A DNA stretch of 64,000 bases from Actinoallomurus iriomotensis (GCF_030269445.1 NZ_BSTJ01000013.1:161454-225453); one strand, 5' to 3'; positions 25,102-37,448 are shown, counted from the first letter of the stretch. Translations and numbers: made by a program. Notes: generated by a model from the sequence alone, not told the origin.

Positions 25102-26799
25102 TCATCCCGGCTGCCAGGGCGCCTCCGGTACGGGGGCGATGCTCCGCGCCCGTACGCTCCCGATGCCCCCTCGTGTCGCCAGCACGATCAGGCGGTCGCC
25201 GCGGACCAGCAGATACCCGTCCTGCGGCTCCCAGTCGAAATGCTGCCCGCCGCGGCGCCCGACCGCGAGCACCCGTGACTCTCCCCGCTGGTTGGCCTCG
25301 CTCAGCGGGCGGCCCTCCAGCGCCGAGCCCTGGGCGATGGGCACGTCGGCGATGAGCATCACCTTGCGCCCGACCGGGATGGTGCCGATGATCTGGCGTT
25401 CCATCATGGCCGCCGCGAACGCGGGCGCGGCCAGGAACGACACGCTGCGCGACACCGGGATGTGGAAGTTGCGGTGGACCCGCCCGGCCAGGTCGTCGTC
25501 GAACAGCCGCAGCACGACCCGTACGTTGTCCTTCAGGTCGCGCGAGCTCAGGCCCGCCTCCAGGTTGGTGATGTCGTCGCTGGTGACGGTCACGACCGCG
25601 CGGCACGTGCTGACCCACGCGCTGCGCAGTGTCTCCTTGCGCGTCGCGTCGCCGAACACGATCGGCAGCTTCTCGCGGCGTGCCAGCGGCACCCCGACGG
25701 CGTCCTCGTTCATCTCCACGCAGACGACGGGCACGCCGAGGTCGTTCAGCTGCGCGACCACGCGTACGCCGACGCCGCCCAAGCCGACGACCACGACGTG
25801 CCCGCTGATCGGCTCGCTCAGCGCGAGCGGCCCGGCGAGCCGGGCGCGCACGAGCGCGTCGACGACCGCGGCGGTGATCGCGGGCACCAGGGCCAGGCTC
25901 GCCAGTGTGACGATCACCTGGGTCGCCTTGGCCGCCCCGCCGAGCGACGTGTCGGGGTTGGCGGCCCCGGCCAGGTCGAGCAGGACGAGATAGAGCGACT
26001 CGCTGAACGAGGACCCGCCGGACAGGGCCAGCGCCAGCGTGCCGAGCACGATGACGGCCAGGAGGACGAGCACCACCTGCATCAGCCGGCGGTTGAGGAC
26101 GAGCCGCAGGTTACGCGCGAGGAAGGCGTACGGCCGGTGATGCGGCCGGTGCGCGCTGAGCGGGTCACGCGGGGTCTTGTCGGCGACCGCGAGGACGAGG
26201 TTGGCGGTCTCGTGCGGGTCCGGCAGCAGCCGCGGGTTGCCCTCGGACCGTCGCGTGTCGGCCAGCCCGCAGATGATGGTCTTCGGCCGGTCGCTGCGGC
26301 GGGCGACGTACAGCGTGCGGCCGGCGACGCGTACGTGGCTGGGTGCCGGGTCGCCGAGCGCGGCGGCCACGAACGACGGCGCCGCCATCGCGCCGTCCGA
26401 CAGCACCGCGCAGTCGTTGAACAGCGTGCGGATCCGCGCGCCCAGCGAGGTGTTCGACATCCGGATGACGAGCCGGGCGCCGGGGTTGAGCTCCTGCACG
26501 CGCAACGCCGCGTGGATGTTGCCGACCTCGCTGTTGCCGACGAGCGCGACCGCCCGCGCCAGGTCCGCGTTGACGTCGCGGAACGCCTCGTCGTTCAGTT
26601 CGAGCGCCTCGTGCACCTTCACGCGGGGAAGGCGGGCGATCTGCGGGCCGTGGTTGCGTTTCTTCGACGGCAGGATGACGGTGACGTCCTGCAGGTAACG
26701 CGTGGTCAGCTCGTCGGCCAGCCGGAAGGCCAGCGGCGTGTCGCCGCAGACGACGAGGTGTCCGCGCATGGCGCTGCGTCGTCGGGGGACTGTCGGCAC
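25102..26799 (-). CDS. Ion-channel-like membrane protein with two RCK/TrkA-N domains (CASTOR/POLLUX-like)
   Basis: A 565-residue protein. Residues about 13-190 form a first NAD-binding TrkA-N-like domain (GHLVVCGDTPLAFRLADELT). Two hydrophobic segments follow at about 240-262 (LMQVVLVLLAVIVLGTLALA) and 290-312 (VIVTLASLALVPAITAAVV), flanking a pore-loop-like stretch, YLVLLDLAGAANPDTSLGG. A second Rossmann domain begins with HVVVVGLGGVGVRVVAQLND and contains CVEMNEDA and VFGDATRKETL. The classic potassium filter TVGYG is absent. The filter-like DLAGAANPD recalls CASTOR/POLLUX relatives, so non-potassium selectivity is possible. Start GTG 26799 or ATG 26769 are both plausible. The gene is divergent from metH, sharing the 26800-27028 spacer. 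Confidence 0.78.
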   Translation of the reverse strand: MPTVPRRRSAMRGHLVVCGDTPLAFRLADELTTRYLQDVTVILPSKKRNHGPQIARLPRVKVHEALELNDEAFRDVNADLARAVALVGNSEVGNIHAALRVQELNPGARLVIRMSNTSLGARIRTLFNDCAVLSDGAMAAPSFVAAALGDPAPSHVRVAGRTLYVARRSDRPKTIICGLADTRRSEGNPRLLPDPHETANLVLAVADKTPRDPLSAHRPHHRPYAFLARNLRLVLNRRLMQVVLVLLAVIVLGTLALALSGGSSFSESLYLVLLDLAGAANPDTSLGGAAKATQVIVTLASLALVPAITAAVVDALVRARLAGPLALSEPISGHVVVVGLGGVGVRVVAQLNDLGVPVVCVEMNEDAVGVPLARREKLPIVFGDATRKETLRSAWVSTCRAVVTVTSDDITNLEAGLSSRDLKDNVRVVLRLFDDDLAGRVHRNFHIPVSRSVSFLAAPAFAAAMMERQIIGTIPVGRKVMLIADVPIAQGSALEGRPLSEANQRGESRVLAVGRRGGQHFDWEPQDGYLLVRGDRLIVLATRGGIGSVRARSIAPVPEAPWQPG

Positions 26800-26935
26800 G
26801 CCGTGATCCTATGCTCCGTCCGGCGAGGTCCCATGTGCCGTTGGAGGTACTGGGGGGCGGCCGTTCTACGTACGATGATCTTCGCCGTTGGTCCGCGTTG
26901 GACTCCAAGCCACTCTTGGGTACCGTTGGAGACCA

Positions 26936-27006
26936 GACCGAGAGGCGCTGCAACGGGCCGAGGCCCGCCACGCTCGGCCTGCACCACGATCGCGAAGGGC
27001 GCCTCC
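26936..27006 (+). promoter_or_regulatory. S-adenosylhomocysteine (SAH) riboswitch upstream of metH
   Basis: The leader has the three elements of the SAH riboswitch. P1 is CCGAG (26938-26942) with CTCGG (26973-26977). The conserved core GGCGCTGCAACG follows P1 and is continued by a GGGCC-GA-GGCCC hairpin at 26955-26966, then GCCACG. A pseudoknot pairs GAGGCGC (26942-26948) perfectly with GCGCCTC (26999-27005). It ends about 10 bases before the metH ribosome binding site. In characterised cases SAH binding turns on genes that recycle SAH and homocysteine, including metH. Confidence 0.85.
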
Positions 27007-27028
27007 CGACACAACGGGGGGTGGACCA

Positions 27029-30667
<3,639 letters not shown>

Positions 30668-30680
30668 CCGGTTCCCCGGC

Positions 30681-31565
30681 TCACGCGCCCGTACGGGAGA
30701 GCTCGTCGCTCCAGTAGGCGCCGGCCGGCAGGGTGTCCCAGGGGTTCGGCAGGTCGTCGTCGGTGACGTAGAGGTACCCGGCGTTGCGCTGCTTGCTGAG
30801 GGCGACCGCGTTCTCCATGGCGGCCTGCGTCGACGTGGCGTACACCAGGTGCCAGAACCTGTTCGGGTCGGCGGAGCTCAGCTCCCACGACGGGGCCGAC
30901 CAGGAGGTGTAGGCGGCGTACGTGCCCTCGAACATCACCAGGACGTCCGCCGCCGATGAGTAGCACTGGTCGGCGGCGGCGCCGGGGTTGTCCACGGTGA
31001 GGGCCCCGGCGTGGCGCTGCTTCGTGTACGAGCCGACCGCGATGTACAGGTTGACGTACGCGTTGCCGGTGCCGCAGACGTTCTGGGCGTCGTCGAAGAA
31101 GATGCCCGCGAGGCCGTAGCCGCCGTACCATCGGTACCAGGTGTCCACGTCGCCTTCGACCTGGGCCGTCCACGCCGAGGTGGACGTCTGACCGCCGCGC
31201 GTCGTACGGCCGGTGGTGCCGAAGTATCCGGTGTCGACGTAGCCGATGACCCTGACACCGGCCTGCGCGGCGGCGCGGATGGCGTTCGCGTAGCTCTGGT
31301 CGAACGCGGTGCCCGGGCCGTTGCCGGGATTGGCGACCGAGATCCCGACCGCCGGAGCGCCCTGGGCGAGCCGGGTCCAGTACGTGCTGCCGGGGCCGCC
31401 GCCCGGATCGAAGTACGCCGGGACGGCGAGGTGCTGCACACCGGCCGACGCCCGCGCCGGAGCCATCGCGGCCGTCAGGCCGAGGACCAGCAACGCGGCG
31501 GCGACGCACGCGCGGACGGCTCCTACCGGTGGTAACGCTCTGCTCCGTGACCGGTTCCTCGACAC
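30681..31565 (-). CDS. Spherulation-specific family 4 secreted protein
   Basis: A 294-residue exported protein. The GTG at 31565 follows AAGGTGA. It begins with a basic region and a hydrophobic core, AVRACVAAALLVLGLTAA, with cleavage likely after ARASA. The mature domain matches the spherulin-4/TIM-barrel glycosidase-like family: LAVPAYFDPGGG, VGISVANPGNGPG, VRVIGYVDTGYFGTTGRT, GYGLAGIFFDDAQN, ALTVDNPGAAADQCY and VLVMFEGTYAAYTSW. The acidic pair in FFDD and the glutamate in FEGT are where the active site would lie by analogy. Some relatives cleave exopolysaccharide such as galactosaminogalactan; the substrate here is unknown. It converges with metH. Confidence 0.82.
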   Translation of the reverse strand: MSRNRSRSRALPPVGAVRACVAAALLVLGLTAAMAPARASAGVQHLAVPAYFDPGGGPGSTYWTRLAQGAPAVGISVANPGNGPGTAFDQSYANAIRAAAQAGVRVIGYVDTGYFGTTGRTTRGGQTSTSAWTAQVEGDVDTWYRWYGGYGLAGIFFDDAQNVCGTGNAYVNLYIAVGSYTKQRHAGALTVDNPGAAADQCYSSAADVLVMFEGTYAAYTSWSAPSWELSSADPNRFWHLVYATSTQAAMENAVALSKQRNAGYLYVTDDDLPNPWDTLPAGAYWSDELSRTGA

Positions 31566-31720
31566 GCTGATCACCTTCCGGGGGCGGGTGCCCTCAGAAT
31601 CGGTTGCGTTTTCGCGCGTGTCAACCGGCACTTTCGAGCAGATTCGAGCACGCGCGGTGGAGGTGGCTGCCGCAGGCCGCGGAACGGCCGGCCGCGCACC
31701 TCGCGTGACGGTCGCTCGGC

Positions 31721-32299
31721 TCAGGTGGTCGTGCTCGGCGCGCGGAGGCGGCCGTGCAGGTGCATGTCGTGGTACCCGTCGGCGTGCCGGGTGCGCCCGC
31801 GCATCGTGCCCTCGTACGCGTAACCGGCCTTCTCCGCGACCCGGCACGACGCGCGGTTGAGGGTCGAGTGCGCCAGTTCCAGGCGGTTCAGGCCGAGGGC
31901 GAACATCCAGTCGGTCACGGCCGTCAGCGCCCGGCCGGCGACGCCACGACCGCGCGCCGCGGGCAGCACCCAGTACGCCGCCTCACCGAACCCCTCGGAG
32001 AGGTAGAGCCGGCGGACCCCGACGCGCCCGAGTATGGTGTCCCCGTCGGCGACCGCCCAGTCGGCGCCGGTCTCCCGCGCCCACCGGTCCGCCCAGCGCG
32101 CAACCCATTCCCGGGCCTCGTCCTCGGTCAGGGACCGGGCGTGCCACCTCTGGATGTCCGCCTCGGCGTACGCCGCGACGAGAACCGGCACGTCCGCCGC
32201 GGTCCAGGGGCGGATCGTCAGTTCGTCCACGGACAGCGACGGCTGCGACCGGCCGCCCATCCGCCCGGCCGGCACCGCGGGTTCCACGAGATCAGGCAT
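31721..32299 (-). CDS. GNAT family N-acetyltransferase
   Basis: A 192-residue acetyltransferase of the RimJ/RimL type. The start of the domain is LTIRPWTAADVPVLVAAYAE. The acetyl-CoA-binding strand and loop are AYWVLPAARGRGVAGRALTA, with the R/QxxGxG/A signature ARGRGVA. The final motif is LAHSTLNRASCRVAEKAGYA followed by EGTMRGRTRHADGYHDMHLH. ATG 32299 is used; the frame continues upstream but without family resemblance. The protein or small-molecule target is unknown. It stands alone and is divergent from the APC transporter. Confidence 0.9.
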   Translation of the reverse strand: MPDLVEPAVPAGRMGGRSQPSLSVDELTIRPWTAADVPVLVAAYAEADIQRWHARSLTEDEAREWVARWADRWARETGADWAVADGDTILGRVGVRRLYLSEGFGEAAYWVLPAARGRGVAGRALTAVTDWMFALGLNRLELAHSTLNRASCRVAEKAGYAYEGTMRGRTRHADGYHDMHLHGRLRAPSTTT

Positions 32300-32385
32300 G
32301 CGCCCATCATGTCGCCATCGCTCGAAGCCCGCGAGACTTGCCATTCCGGTGACCACGAGGAGTAACGTGCCGGAACGTCGTATAA

Positions 32386-32411
32386 GTACTGTCCATTTTT
32401 TTGGGCAGTAC
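32386..32411. promoter_or_regulatory. Hairpin with T-rich loop in divergent spacer
   Basis: GTACTGTCC (32386-32394) pairs with GGGCAGTAC (32403-32411) with one G-T pair, enclosing an eight-base loop of A and T7. It lies between the GNAT and APC genes, about 67 bases before the APC start, so it is in a leader or operator rather than after a gene. Confidence 0.35.
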
Positions 32412-32477
32412 GTGATTTGCGCGAGGCCGTGCGCTACGGGGCCTTTCTCGGGGTGCGGCCCGGCAGAGAGGAGCTGT

Positions 32478-34139
32478 ATGACCGCGGCCACGGATACTTC
32501 ACGAGCGCCCGGCGGCGAGGAGAGCAGGCATCTTCGCCGCGACATCGGACGTGTCGGCCTGCTCTTCACCGGCGTCGGTTCGATCATCGGTTCGGGCTGG
32601 CTGTTCGGTGCGATGAACGCCAGCATCATCGCCGGCCCCGCCGCCATCTTCTCCTGGGCGATCGCCGGCCTGATGATCGTGTTCATCGGCCTGTCGTTCT
32701 CCGAGCTCGGCACCATGTTCCCGGTCACCGGGGGTGTCGTCCGCTTCCCGATGTACGCCTTCGGCGGCTTCGCCAGTTATTCGATGGGCTGGATCACCTG
32801 GGTCGCCGCGGCCGTCGTACCGGCGATCGAGACGACCGGCGTGCTGCAGTACGCCACCAAGTGGTACCACTTCACCGACAAGCACATGGTCCACGGTGAG
32901 CCGGTGCACACGCTGACGCCGGTCGGCATCGGGGCGGCTCTCCTGCTGCTCGCGGCCTTCTGCGTCATCAACGCGATCGGAGTGCGGTTCTTCGCCCAGA
33001 TCAACAACGTGCTGGTCTGGTGGAAGCTCATCGTGATCATGGTGGTCGTGGTGGCGTTCCTGGTCACCGCGTTCCACGCCGCGAACTTCTCCGATCACGG
33101 GTTCGCCCCGGCCGGCGGCAAGGCCATGCTGACCGCGATCTCCACGTCGGGCATCACGTTCTCCTATCTGGGTTTCCGGCAGGCCATCGAACTGGCCGGG
33201 GAAAGCGACAACCCCCGACGGAACGTTCCATTCGCGGTGATCGGCTCCGTCGTCCTCTGCATGGCCATCTACGTGCTCCTGCAGATCGCCTTCATCGGCG
33301 CGCTTTCCGGAGGCGACCTGGCGCACGGCTGGTCGAAGCTGTCGTTCACGAACGACTTCGGCCCGCTAGCCGCGGTCTCCACGGCGATCGGCCTGGGCTG
33401 GCTGGCCACCGTCCTGTACGTCGACGCCGTGGTCTCCCCGGGCGACACCGGCCTGATCTACTCCGCCGTCACCTCGCGGCTGGGCTACACGATGGCGCGC
33501 AACGGCGCCGCGCCCGCCGGCATCGGCAAGCTGAGCAGGCGTGGCGTGCCGTGGGTGTCATTGATCATCACGTTCGTCGTCGCGGCGATCATGCTGCTGC
33601 CGTTCCCGAGCTGGCAGCAGCTCGTCGGCCTCGTCACCTCGGCGACGGTCATGTCGTTCGGCTCCGGACCGCTGGCGCACGCGGCGCTACGCCGTCAGCT
33701 GCCCGACGAGCATCGTCCGTTCCGGCTCTGGGGCGGCGACACGATCCCGCTGCTGGCCTTCTTCTCCGCGAACCTGATCATCTACTGGACCGGCTGGAAC
33801 ACCAACTGGAAGTTCTTCGTCATCGTCCTGTTCGGGTACGTCATGATGGCGATCTTCGCGGCGACCGGCCAGCTCAAGCACAAGATGGAATGGAAGGCCG
33901 GCGCGTCGTGGGTCCTCCCGTGGCTGGCCGGCATCGCGCTGATCAGCTATCTGGGTGACTACGACGGTGGCCGTGGCGTCTTCAAGGGCCTCGTGATGGG
34001 CTTCGCCGTGAACGCCGTCTGGAGCGTGGTGATCTACATCATCGCGGTCAAGGTACGGCTGCCCGGCGAGCGTGTACGCGCGATCATCGCCGAACTGCCG
34101 CACGACGAGGTGGACAGCGAACCCGCACTCGCAGACTGA
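32478..34139 (+). CDS. APC family amino acid/polyamine permease
   Basis: A 553-residue membrane protein with about twelve to fourteen hydrophobic helices and the APC fold. The first helix carries the substrate-binding break GVGSIIGSGWLFGAMNASII. Helix 3 begins SELGTMFPVTGGVVRFP, and helix 6 has the unwound ISTSGITFSYLGFRQAIELA, with the aromatic and Gly residues typical of the AspT/YcaM-type amino acid carriers. The C-terminal tail is charged (ERVRAIIAELPHDEVDSEP). The ATG at 32478 follows AGAGGAG. The substrate is not deducible. A strong hairpin terminator follows directly. Confidence 0.92.
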   Translation: MTAATDTSRAPGGEESRHLRRDIGRVGLLFTGVGSIIGSGWLFGAMNASIIAGPAAIFSWAIAGLMIVFIGLSFSELGTMFPVTGGVVRFPMYAFGGFASYSMGWITWVAAAVVPAIETTGVLQYATKWYHFTDKHMVHGEPVHTLTPVGIGAALLLLAAFCVINAIGVRFFAQINNVLVWWKLIVIMVVVVAFLVTAFHAANFSDHGFAPAGGKAMLTAISTSGITFSYLGFRQAIELAGESDNPRRNVPFAVIGSVVLCMAIYVLLQIAFIGALSGGDLAHGWSKLSFTNDFGPLAAVSTAIGLGWLATVLYVDAVVSPGDTGLIYSAVTSRLGYTMARNGAAPAGIGKLSRRGVPWVSLIITFVVAAIMLLPFPSWQQLVGLVTSATVMSFGSGPLAHAALRRQLPDEHRPFRLWGGDTIPLLAFFSANLIIYWTGWNTNWKFFVIVLFGYVMMAIFAATGQLKHKMEWKAGASWVLPWLAGIALISYLGDYDGGRGVFKGLVMGFAVNAVWSVVIYIIAVKVRLPGERVRAIIAELPHDEVDSEPALAD

Positions 34140-34151
34140 GCTCCCCGCTCT

Positions 34152-34193
34152 CGGCACGAGCCCCGTTCTCCGGTGAGAGCGGGGCTCGTGCCG
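34152..34193. terminator. Bidirectional hairpin terminator between convergent genes
   Basis: CGGCACGAGCCCCG (34152-34165) is the exact complement of CGGGGCTCGTGCCG (34180-34193), with a 14-base loop that itself can pair CTC with GAG. It fills the 55-base gap between the APC gene and the Gfo/Idh/MocA gene. The very stable stem without a T-run is usual for actinomycete terminators. Confidence 0.85.
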
Positions 34194-34194
34194 G

Positions 34195-35154
34195 TTACGC
34201 GTTGAGGCGTTCGGTGATCGTGTCGAGGGTGCGGAGGATGGCGACGGTCTCGTCCAGCGGCATCAGCGGGGACTCGGTGTGGCCGGCCTCGACGCAGCGG
34301 GCGACCTCTTCCGCCTGGTACGTGTAGCCGTGTCCGTCGACATCCAGGCGGAACGTCTCCGGTTCCGCGCCGTCGCGGTGCAGGGTCATCGCGTCCGGGT
34401 GCCAGAACGGGCCGGCCACCTCGATCCAGCCCGTCGTGCCGGTGATCGTCGCGGTCTGCGGGGTCCTCGCGAGGAAACCGCAGTGCAGCAGGGCCACCGC
34501 GCCCGAGTCGTAGCCGAACAGGATGCCGGTGTTGGAGTCCACGCCGGTCGGCGCGGGCGTGGTCACCGCCTGTACGGTGGCCGGCTCGCCGAGCAGCATC
34601 CACGCGAACGACACCGGGTACACGCCCAGGTCGAGCAGGGCGCCACCCGCCAGGTCCGGCGCCCACAGCCGGTGCCCGGCGTCGAACGGGAAGTTCTCCG
34701 AGAAGTCGGCGTACACCGCCTTCACCTCGCCGATCGCGCCGTCGGCGACCAGCGTGCGCACCCGGGCGATGAGCGGGTTGAACCGCGTCCACATCGCCTC
34801 CATCGCGAACAGGTTCCGCTCGCGCGCCAGGGCGACGAGGTCCTGCGCGTCGGCCGCCGTCGTGGTGAACGGCTTCTCCACGAGCACCGCGCGGCCCGCC
34901 TCCAGGCACGTACGGGCGGCGGAGTGGTGCGTGTTGTGCGTCGTCGCGACGTAGACGACGTCGACCTTCGCGTCGGCGGCGAGCTCGGCGTACGATCCGT
35001 ACGCCCGCGCGACGTCGTAGCGCTCCGCGAACGCCTCGGCCGTGTGCGCGGCGCGTGAACCGACCGCCGCCACCTCATGCCCGAGATGGAGCAGATCCTC
35101 GGTGAACGTGCGCGCGATCCCGCCGGTGCCCAGGATTCCCCATTGAATCGTCAC
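34195..35154 (-). CDS. Gfo/Idh/MocA family oxidoreductase
   Basis: A 319-residue NAD(P)-dependent dehydrogenase. The N-terminal Rossmann fold begins with WGILGTGGIARTFTEDLL. The family's catalytic lysine is in AVLVEKPFTTTAADAQDLV at about residues 91-109. The C-terminal sheet domain includes GALLDLGVYPVSFAWMLLG and the His-containing loop of the sugar-binding face. Members oxidise or reduce sugars, inositols and related carbonyl compounds. The ATG at 35154 is the natural start because MTIQWGILG opens the fold. It is divergent from the GntR regulator at 35253, separated by 98 bases that must hold both promoters. The substrate is unknown. Confidence 0.92.
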   Translation of the reverse strand: MTIQWGILGTGGIARTFTEDLLHLGHEVAAVGSRAAHTAEAFAERYDVARAYGSYAELAADAKVDVVYVATTHNTHHSAARTCLEAGRAVLVEKPFTTTAADAQDLVALARERNLFAMEAMWTRFNPLIARVRTLVADGAIGEVKAVYADFSENFPFDAGHRLWAPDLAGGALLDLGVYPVSFAWMLLGEPATVQAVTTPAPTGVDSNTGILFGYDSGAVALLHCGFLARTPQTATITGTTGWIEVAGPFWHPDAMTLHRDGAEPETFRLDVDGHGYTYQAEEVARCVEAGHTESPLMPLDETVAILRTLDTITERLNA

Positions 35155-35252
35155 GATCGGACATCGTACGAGGGAAATGCGGGTTTGTGGGTGCGGCGTC
35201 GTCGTGATTCAATGTTCTAGTTGCTATAGAGCAATACATCGAGGGTGACCGC

Positions 35253-35660
35253 ATGATCCTGCTCGTTGAGACGGACAGTGACGTACCGCTGTACCAGCAG
35301 CTCCGCGACCGCGTCGTCGAGGCGATCGCCGGGGGCGAGCTGCGCGCCGGCGACTCGCTGCCCACGACCCGGCAGCTCGCCGCCGACCTCGGGATCAACA
35401 TGCACACGGTCAACAAGGCGTACGACCGGCTCCGCCACGAGGGGTTCATCCGGCTCGCCCGGCGTACGGGTGCGATCGTCGTCCGCGACCCCGCCACCGG
35501 GCCGCCCGGTGAGGGCGTCGCGGACGAGTGGGAGGCGCGGGCGCGCACGCTGCTCGCCGAGGCCGTCGCCCAGGGCCTGTCCGAGGCCGAGATCGAACGC
35601 CGCTGCCAGGCGATCCTCGATGGTTTCCGCGCCGGATCGGATGCAGGGAGCCGGTCATGA
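35253..35660 (+). CDS. GntR family regulator, YtrA subfamily
   Basis: A 135-residue repressor-type protein. The winged helix-turn-helix occupies about residues 9-75, with the YtrA hallmark PLYQQLRDRVVEAIAGGELR, then SLPTTRQLAADLGINMHTV and KAYDRLRHEGFIRLARRTGA. A short C-terminal dimerisation helix follows (LLAEAVAQGLSEAEIERRCQ), much shorter than the effector domains of other GntR classes. YtrA genes generally control the ABC or membrane-protein operon they belong to. Here the next gene, a membrane protein, overlaps it by 4 bases (ATGA), so autoregulation of this pair is likely. Confidence 0.92.
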   Translation: MILLVETDSDVPLYQQLRDRVVEAIAGGELRAGDSLPTTRQLAADLGINMHTVNKAYDRLRHEGFIRLARRTGAIVVRDPATGPPGEGVADEWEARARTLLAEAVAQGLSEAEIERRCQAILDGFRAGSDAGSRS

Positions 35661-36739
35661 GTCCTGCCGTCGTCACCGTGATACCCGTCGTGCTCGTCGG
35701 CGTCATGAAGTGGCTGATGCCCTCTCTTGTGCCGCCGACCATCCCGTTCGGCGTCCGCGTGCCGCGTGACCGCGCCGACGCGCCGGTCGTCGTCGCGCAG
35801 CGGCGCCGCTACCGCGCGGTGACCGGCGTCGTGGCGGTCCTCGCGGTGGCGGGCACCCTGCTCGCGGGCCGCCCGTGGGCCGGCCTGGCGGCCGTCGGCG
35901 TCGAGCTCGCCGTCGGCGTGTTCTGCTACCTCTACGCCCGCCGCCGGATCGCCGAGGTCAAGGCGGCGGAGCACTGGTTCGGCGGGCGGCGGCAGGTCGC
36001 GGTCGCCGACACCTCGCTGCGCACCGAGCCGGAACGCTATCCCTGGCCCTGGGCCGTGCCCGCGGTCGTGCTGGCGCTCGCCACGGTGATCATCGGCATC
36101 GTGGCGTACCCGGACATGCCCGCGCGCCTCGCGATGCACTTCGGCCCGGCCGGGCGGCCGGACCGCTACGCCGCCAAGTCGTTCGTCTCGGCGTTCGGGC
36201 CGGTGGTCACGCAGGTCGCGTCGACCATCCTGCTGCTGGCGGTCGCGGGCGCCGCGCTGCACAGCCGCGCGCAACTCGACGCGGAGGACCCGCAGGCGGC
36301 CCCGCGGCACCGCCGGTTCGTCGCGGCGACCACCCGGGCGCTGCTCGTCCTGGCGGCCTGCACGGGCGTCACGTTCCTCTTCGGCTCGCTGGCGAACTGG
36401 CAGCTGACCAGCCCGCCGGCGTCCGTCGTCACCGCGCTGAACGTCGTCCCGGGCGTCCTCGGCGCCGCCGCCGTGCTGGTCGTGGCGATCCGCTTCGGGC
36501 AGGGCGGCAGCCGCCTGCGTCTCGCTGGCTCGGCCGCCGGGCGCGCCCGAACGGTCAACCGGGAGGACGACCGTCTCTACCGGCTGGGGATCTTCTACTA
36601 CAACCCGGACGACCCGGCGGTGCTCGTGCCCAAGCGGTTCGGGATCGGCTGGACGCTCAACATGGCCCGGCCCGCCACCTGGGTGATATGCGGGCTGCTC
36701 CTCGTCATGGCGCTGATCGGGGTGCTCGCGGGCCGGTAG
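35657..36739 (+). CDS. DUF1648/DUF5808-like membrane protein
   Basis: A 360-residue protein with about eight hydrophobic helices. A DUF1648-type segment is recognisable around PWAVPAVVLALATVIIGIVA, YPDMPARLAMHFGPAGRPDR, the hallmark being the helix-HF/W-x-x-x-G-x-P pattern. The end YRLGIFYYNPDDPAVLVPKR followed by FGIGWTLNMARP is the DUF5808-like motif found in SdpI-related proteins. The gene is translationally coupled to the YtrA regulator. SdpI-type proteins give immunity to secreted killing factors and control their regulator, so a stress- or bacteriocin-sensing membrane role is possible but unproven. Confidence 0.85.
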   Translation: MSPAVVTVIPVVLVGVMKWLMPSLVPPTIPFGVRVPRDRADAPVVVAQRRRYRAVTGVVAVLAVAGTLLAGRPWAGLAAVGVELAVGVFCYLYARRRIAEVKAAEHWFGGRRQVAVADTSLRTEPERYPWPWAVPAVVLALATVIIGIVAYPDMPARLAMHFGPAGRPDRYAAKSFVSAFGPVVTQVASTILLLAVAGAALHSRAQLDAEDPQAAPRHRRFVAATTRALLVLAACTGVTFLFGSLANWQLTSPPASVVTALNVVPGVLGAAAVLVVAIRFGQGGSRLRLAGSAAGRARTVNREDDRLYRLGIFYYNPDDPAVLVPKRFGIGWTLNMARPATWVICGLLLVMALIGVLAGR

Positions 36740-36748
36740 GTTCGACCG

Positions 36749-37411
36749 GTGCCCACCCCACGTGCCGTACGCCGGCCCGCGCCGCCGAAACTCCCCGCCG
36801 ACCTCGTCCCGGTCCGGTTGTCCTCGCTCGCCGACGAGGAGATCCTCCTGTCCGCCGAGGTCACCGGGGGAGTGGCGGCGGGCGACCGCGCGGACGGGCT
36901 CGACGTCGAACGCTGCCGGTTCGACGCCGTACGGCTCGCCGGCGCCGTCCTGCCGCGCGCGAGCCTGTCCGACGCCGAGTTCCTCGGCTGCGACCTGGCG
37001 AACATCGGCGTCAGCGACGGCGTGGTGGCCGCGGCCCGGTTCGAACGCTGCCGCCTGACCGGCGCGACGTGGGGCGGCTGCTCGTTCCGCGACGTGGTCT
37101 TCGAGGGCTGCCGGGCCGACCTCGCGCGGTTCCGGATGAGCCGGTTCCGGCACGTCGTCTTCCGCGACTGCAACCTCACCGAGGTCGATTTCCAGAACGC
37201 GGAGTTCACCGGCTGCCGGTTCGAGGACTGCCGCATGGAGGGGGTGCGGTTCAGCCAGGCCGTGATGACGGGCGGCGCGGTGTTCTCCGGCTGCGACCTG
37301 TGGGGGCTGAGCGGTGTCGAGAGCCTGCGCGGCGCGACCGTACAGGCCGCCGACGCGCAGGGCCTCGTGCACACTTTGGCGGCGGCCCTGGGCATCACGA
37401 TCGAGGAATGA
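36749..37411 (+). CDS. Pentapeptide repeat protein
   Basis: A 220-residue protein made largely of A(D/N)LxF-type pentapeptides that fold into a right-handed quadrilateral helix, for example ASLSDAEFLGCDLANIGV, ARFERCRLTGATWGGCSF, RDVVFEGCRADLARFRM and CNLTEVDFQNAEFTGCRF. Repeats start near residue 50 and run to about 195, with cysteine frequent at one face. The start is a GTG at 36749. Members often mimic DNA and shield gyrase, but a general role cannot be inferred. It lies 9 bases after the DUF1648 gene, so it may belong to that operon. The last 135 bases reappear as a decayed copy near 42100. Confidence 0.88.
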   Translation: MPTPRAVRRPAPPKLPADLVPVRLSSLADEEILLSAEVTGGVAAGDRADGLDVERCRFDAVRLAGAVLPRASLSDAEFLGCDLANIGVSDGVVAAARFERCRLTGATWGGCSFRDVVFEGCRADLARFRMSRFRHVVFRDCNLTEVDFQNAEFTGCRFEDCRMEGVRFSQAVMTGGAVFSGCDLWGLSGVESLRGATVQAADAQGLVHTLAAALGITIEE

Positions 37412-37448
37412 ACCCGGCGGGCATCCGCCGCGCGCGCCGATCGCGGCG

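Noticed and set aside
26800-27028. A cobalamin riboswitch before metH
   Set aside because: The B12-box consensus is not present, and the leader is fully explained by the SAH riboswitch.
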